Positions 61,407 through 64,000 of a stretch of 64,000 bases of DNA are shown piece by piece; the stretch's first letter is position 1; each line of letters opens with the position of its first letter. A program made the translations under genes and the position numbers. Source of the DNA: CAWCVR01 sp963799105. Lineage in GTDB: Bacteria; Acidobacteriota; Terriglobia; Bryobacterales; Bryobacteraceae. The notes beneath the pieces were generated by a model that saw nothing but the letters and a program-made list of their open reading frames with translations, was not told the origin of the DNA and ran no database searches. Location of the stretch: contig CAWCVR010000003.1 of NCBI GenBank assembly GCA_963799105.1, forward strand, positions 62,001-126,000, given 5' to 3'.

Positions 61407-63341
61407 TGACCTCAGATATCGCAGCATGCGGCGCGCAGCCGTGGCGCTACCTTAAGACCGGCGTACCCAACCTCGACCGCTTACTCGATATGGATGCGGC
61501 GCAGGCCCCTAACGCCCCTCCCGAGGCCGGCGGCATCCTCCTCTCTGAGCCCAGTGCGCGCCCCGGCGGCGTCCCTCCGATTACCTTAATCTCCGGCGAG
61601 GCCGGCACGGGCAAGACCACAATGGTCCTGCAGATTGCCTGGAACCTGGCGGTCAACGAGGGGCACAACGTCTATCTCTACAGCCTCGAACAATCCGTCG
61701 CGGAGCTCGACCTCGCCTGCTCGCATTTCGGTTTCTTGAAGGATGGCCGTTCCCCCCTCCAGGACCTAGCCTCCGTGTGCCCCCCGGTCTCACAGGGCCT
61801 TATCAACCTCTGCCATTTGACCCCGTTGCCGCTCGGTCCCACCGAGGAGATCTCAATCTTCGAGGAGAGGCTCCTCCAACTCAGTCACGTGTTGGCGACG
61901 ACGCAACGGGAATCCGTCCTCACCAACGCCGTCTTTTTCCTAGACAGCCTCAATGCGTTCGGCACTGGCGACTTGCGGCGTCACGACGTCCACCGCCTCT
62001 TCGCGCTTTTCCGCAGCTATGAGGTGCCGGCCATCGTTACCTGTGAGCGCGGAGCCCCCGACTCCGGCCGCGGGGAAAGCCTCTCGTCTGACGCCCGGTT
62101 CCTCGCGGACATCGTTATTGACCTCCGAAAAGGGACTCGCAAGGACTACCTACTGTTCGACCTCGAGATCTCCAAGAACCGCCGTAGCAGCCAGGCCCTG
62201 GGCCATCATCTCTATAAGACCCGCACCAAAGCCAACGCCGAGCGACAGAACCTTTCCGAAAGTGGCATCTTTGTCTACCCCTCCATCCACGCCGTCCTTT
62301 CCATGGCGCGCAAGCGAAGCAAGCAGGGTGACTCCGTAGAGTCGGCGGAACGTCTCTACCGGTTGACCGATCCGAGCACCGCCTCCGAGATGCGCGATCT
62401 CCTGTTGAAAGATGATATTGAAGCCGGTGCCTGCATCGCCGTCATCGGCCCGCGCGGCACCCACAAGCGGGCCCTCGCCATCAATCTCGCGACCGGCAGT
62501 TCCGGTCGCCTCAACGGTCCGTCTGCTGCCTTTGCGCCGGAGTCGCGCCACCTCCTGGTTCTCTCCTTCGGGGTATATGGGGGCATCGAGTTTTCCAGCA
62601 CGGCTTGGTTCGACGAGCGCACCGAATGGAGCAGCGTCAGTAAGCGGCGCGACGAGAAGTCCAGTAAGGTCAAATCCTGGCGCCGCACGTTCACACTCCG
62701 CGGCGCCGCGCAAGCCACCAACCCGATGGCCACAATCCTCAACTTCCAAGTCGGAAACCTGGCTCCCGAGGAGGCTTTCCACCTCGTTGAGGAGAGTATC
62801 CAGAAGGCCGTCGATAACGGCCAGAAGTTCTCGGCCGTTCTGCTGTGCGATACGTCGGAAATCTGCACCGGATTTCCCCTCCTCCGCAGCGACCCTCTCT
62901 TCCTGCCTACCCTCATCGATCTTGTCCACTCCCACGACCTCGTTTTTGTCGGCGTCGGCGTCAACGGGCCAGACACCTACACCGGCGAGATGAACGCAGG
63001 CCTACTCGCGGTAGCCGACTATCGCGTCACCCTATCCCACTACCCAAGCACCTACGACTTGTCCAAGAGCATCGTCGAGGATTGCTTGCGCCCACCACCT
63101 GCGGAATCGGCGGAATCGCGAATCAGCCACTTATCCGAACAGGTGGCGTGCATCGTCGTCGACAACGTATCTGGCCATCAATATGGCCGCGTCCCTCTTT
63201 GGCTCTGGGTCTCCGAGTTCGACTGGTGCAAAAGTACTGCACTCCGGCAACCTCCGTGCCTATCTCAGTCGGCGCAATCTTGACGCCACCGACAGAGACA
63301 CACGGCCCGACTTGCTTCCCACTCCGCTCGTCTTGCCGTAA
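61406..63341 (+). pseudogene. KaiC-like tandem RecA-fold ATPase, one apparent frameshift
   Basis: Repaired length 644 aa. First RecA/KaiC domain: Walker A GEAGTGKTTMVLQIAWN (about 64-72), a KaiC-type LYSLEQSVAELDLA, Walker B NAVFFLDSLNAFG, and LGHHLYKTR ... SGIFVYPSIHAVL as in KaiC. Second domain (about 335-600): degenerate Walker A VIGPRGTHKRALAINL and no obvious Walker B. An extra C at about 63223 breaks the end; removing it gives EFDGAKVLHSGNLRAYLSRR and a stop at 63341. The written frame ends at 63283. It overlaps the HD gene by one base, so the two are one operon. Confidence 0.72.
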
Positions 63342-63427
63342 GGACTCAACATCCACGCTTGATCACGATCCGGTGGGTTTCTATCGCGTACTCCCCTTCG
63401 CACCGCCAGTCCGCCAGCCATCGCCCC

Positions 63428-64000
63428 TCACCCCCCCAGCGTCCGAAACCTCGCGCTGAAGTGCCTCAGGAACGGCGGCTGCTCGACGATCTCCATGCCG
63501 CGAATCTCCCCCTTCCTTGCGTTCACTTCCAGAATCGCTTCCACCACATAGTCGATATGGCTCTGCGTGTAGACCCGGCGCGGGATCGCCAGGCGCAGCA
63601 ACTCGTGGCGCGCCGCGGCGCCGAACATCACCGAGCCGATCTCCACCGACCGGATGCCGGCGTGCCGGTAGAGTTCCACGGCCAGGGCCTGCCCCGGAAA
63701 CTGGTGCGGCGGAATGTGCGGCAGCATGCGGGCGGCGTCGATGTAGATGGCGTGCCCGCCGGGCGGCTCGACGATTGGCACGCCGCGGTCGGCGATGTGG
63801 CGGCCCAGGTAACCGGTCGAGACGATGCGATAGCGCAGATAGTCGGGGTCGAGAATCTCCTCCAGGCCTACGGCGATGGCTTCCAGGTCGCGGCCGGCCA
63901 GTCCGCCGTAAGTGGGGAAGCCTTCGGTGAGAATCAGCAGGTTGGTTTCGAGCTGCGCCACGCGGTCGTCGTTGGTGGCCAGCAGGCCGCCGATGTTGGC
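63428..64000 (-). CDS. tnaA: Tryptophanase/tyrosine phenol-lyase type enzyme, C-terminal part
   Basis: The last about 190 residues of a PLP-dependent beta-eliminating lyase; the start lies beyond the window. The sequence ILTEGFPTYGGLAGRDLEAI, PGGHAIYIDAARMLPHIP, QFPGQALAVELYRHAGIRSVEIGS and LRLAIPRRVYTQSHIDYV tracks Escherichia coli TnaA throughout. It cleaves tryptophan to indole, pyruvate and ammonia, or tyrosine to phenol; the substrate cannot be fixed from the C-terminus. Convergent with the KaiC-like gene. Confidence 0.85.
   Translation of the reverse strand, partial: ANIGGLLATNDDRVAQLETNLLILTEGFPTYGGLAGRDLEAIAVGLEEILDPDYLRYRIVSTGYLGRHIADRGVPIVEPPGGHAIYIDAARMLPHIPPHQFPGQALAVELYRHAGIRSVEIGSVMFGAAARHELLRLAIPRRVYTQSHIDYVVEAILEVNARKGEIRGMEIVEQPPFLRHFSARFRTLGG

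Noticed and set aside
1..64000. tRNA, rRNA and CRISPR arrays.
   Set aside because: Scanned by eye for tRNA T-loop patterns (GGTTCRA) with acceptor stems, rRNA cores and spaced repeats; none was convincing.

Overview
This is a GC-rich bacterial chromosome segment, most likely from an acidobacterium of the Solibacter/Bryobacter type (class Terriglobia, order Bryobacterales). That placement is an inference from gene content: a VWFA-related protein of the acidobacterial kind, a DUF3494 protein with a PEP-CTERM tail, a bacilliredoxin-reductase-like flavoprotein, a split complex I operon, and dispersed GGGCCGCTCGC-type palindromes. No rRNA, tRNA or CRISPR array was found.

Layout. 1-10.3 kb: start of a ParD-like antitoxin, a cysteine-less thioredoxin-fold protein, a glycosyltransferase-methyltransferase fusion, a GntR regulator, a fibronectin-type lipoprotein, aroF, and a leftward scpA-scpB-rluB-CoA-binding operon whose ScpB carries a long Ala/Pro repeat tail. 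10.4-20.1 kb: a nuoCDIJKLMNH operon. 20-23.5 kb: a pectin/galacturonate locus (GH88-like hydrolase, UxaE-like epimerase, a polygalacturonase stump) interrupted by hicAB. 23.5-25.5 kb: an IS4-family element and a decayed DUF433/DUF5615 toxin-antitoxin pair. 25.9-38.2 kb: housekeeping genes (alaS, ypdA-like, hldE-type, mfd, a SurA-like chaperone, a YhaM-like nuclease, a BlaI-type regulator). 38.7-48.6 kb: envelope and signalling genes: an ice-binding-like PEP-CTERM protein, two phytochrome-type histidine kinases (one fused to CheB and CheR), a response regulator, then a sortase/VWFA/LPATS-protein cluster. 49.4-58.9 kb: a stress and membrane island (CsbD, general stress protein, cupin, Gln/Pro-repeat protein, VIT transporter, MgtA-type ATPase, tiny membrane proteins, STAS protein, NtrC-type regulator). 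59.3-63.4 kb: an accessory island with an operator-controlled toxin-antitoxin remnant and a two-gene HD-hydrolase/KaiC-like ATPase module. The window ends inside a tryptophanase-type gene.

Cross-cutting observations. (1) In seven genes a -10-like hexamer ends exactly six bases before the start codon, which predicts leaderless mRNAs and settles several odd starts, including a TTG. (2) Seven apparent single-base insertions break four otherwise intact genes (mfd, the CheB/CheR kinase, the HD protein and the KaiC-like ATPase). Removing one base per site restores the exact frame in each, so they may be sequence errors rather than decay. (3) Several palindromic mobile-repeat families sit between genes. 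(4) The best candidate for an undescribed system is the HD + KaiC-like pair at 60203-63341; the sortase cluster in a Gram-negative-type genome is the second.
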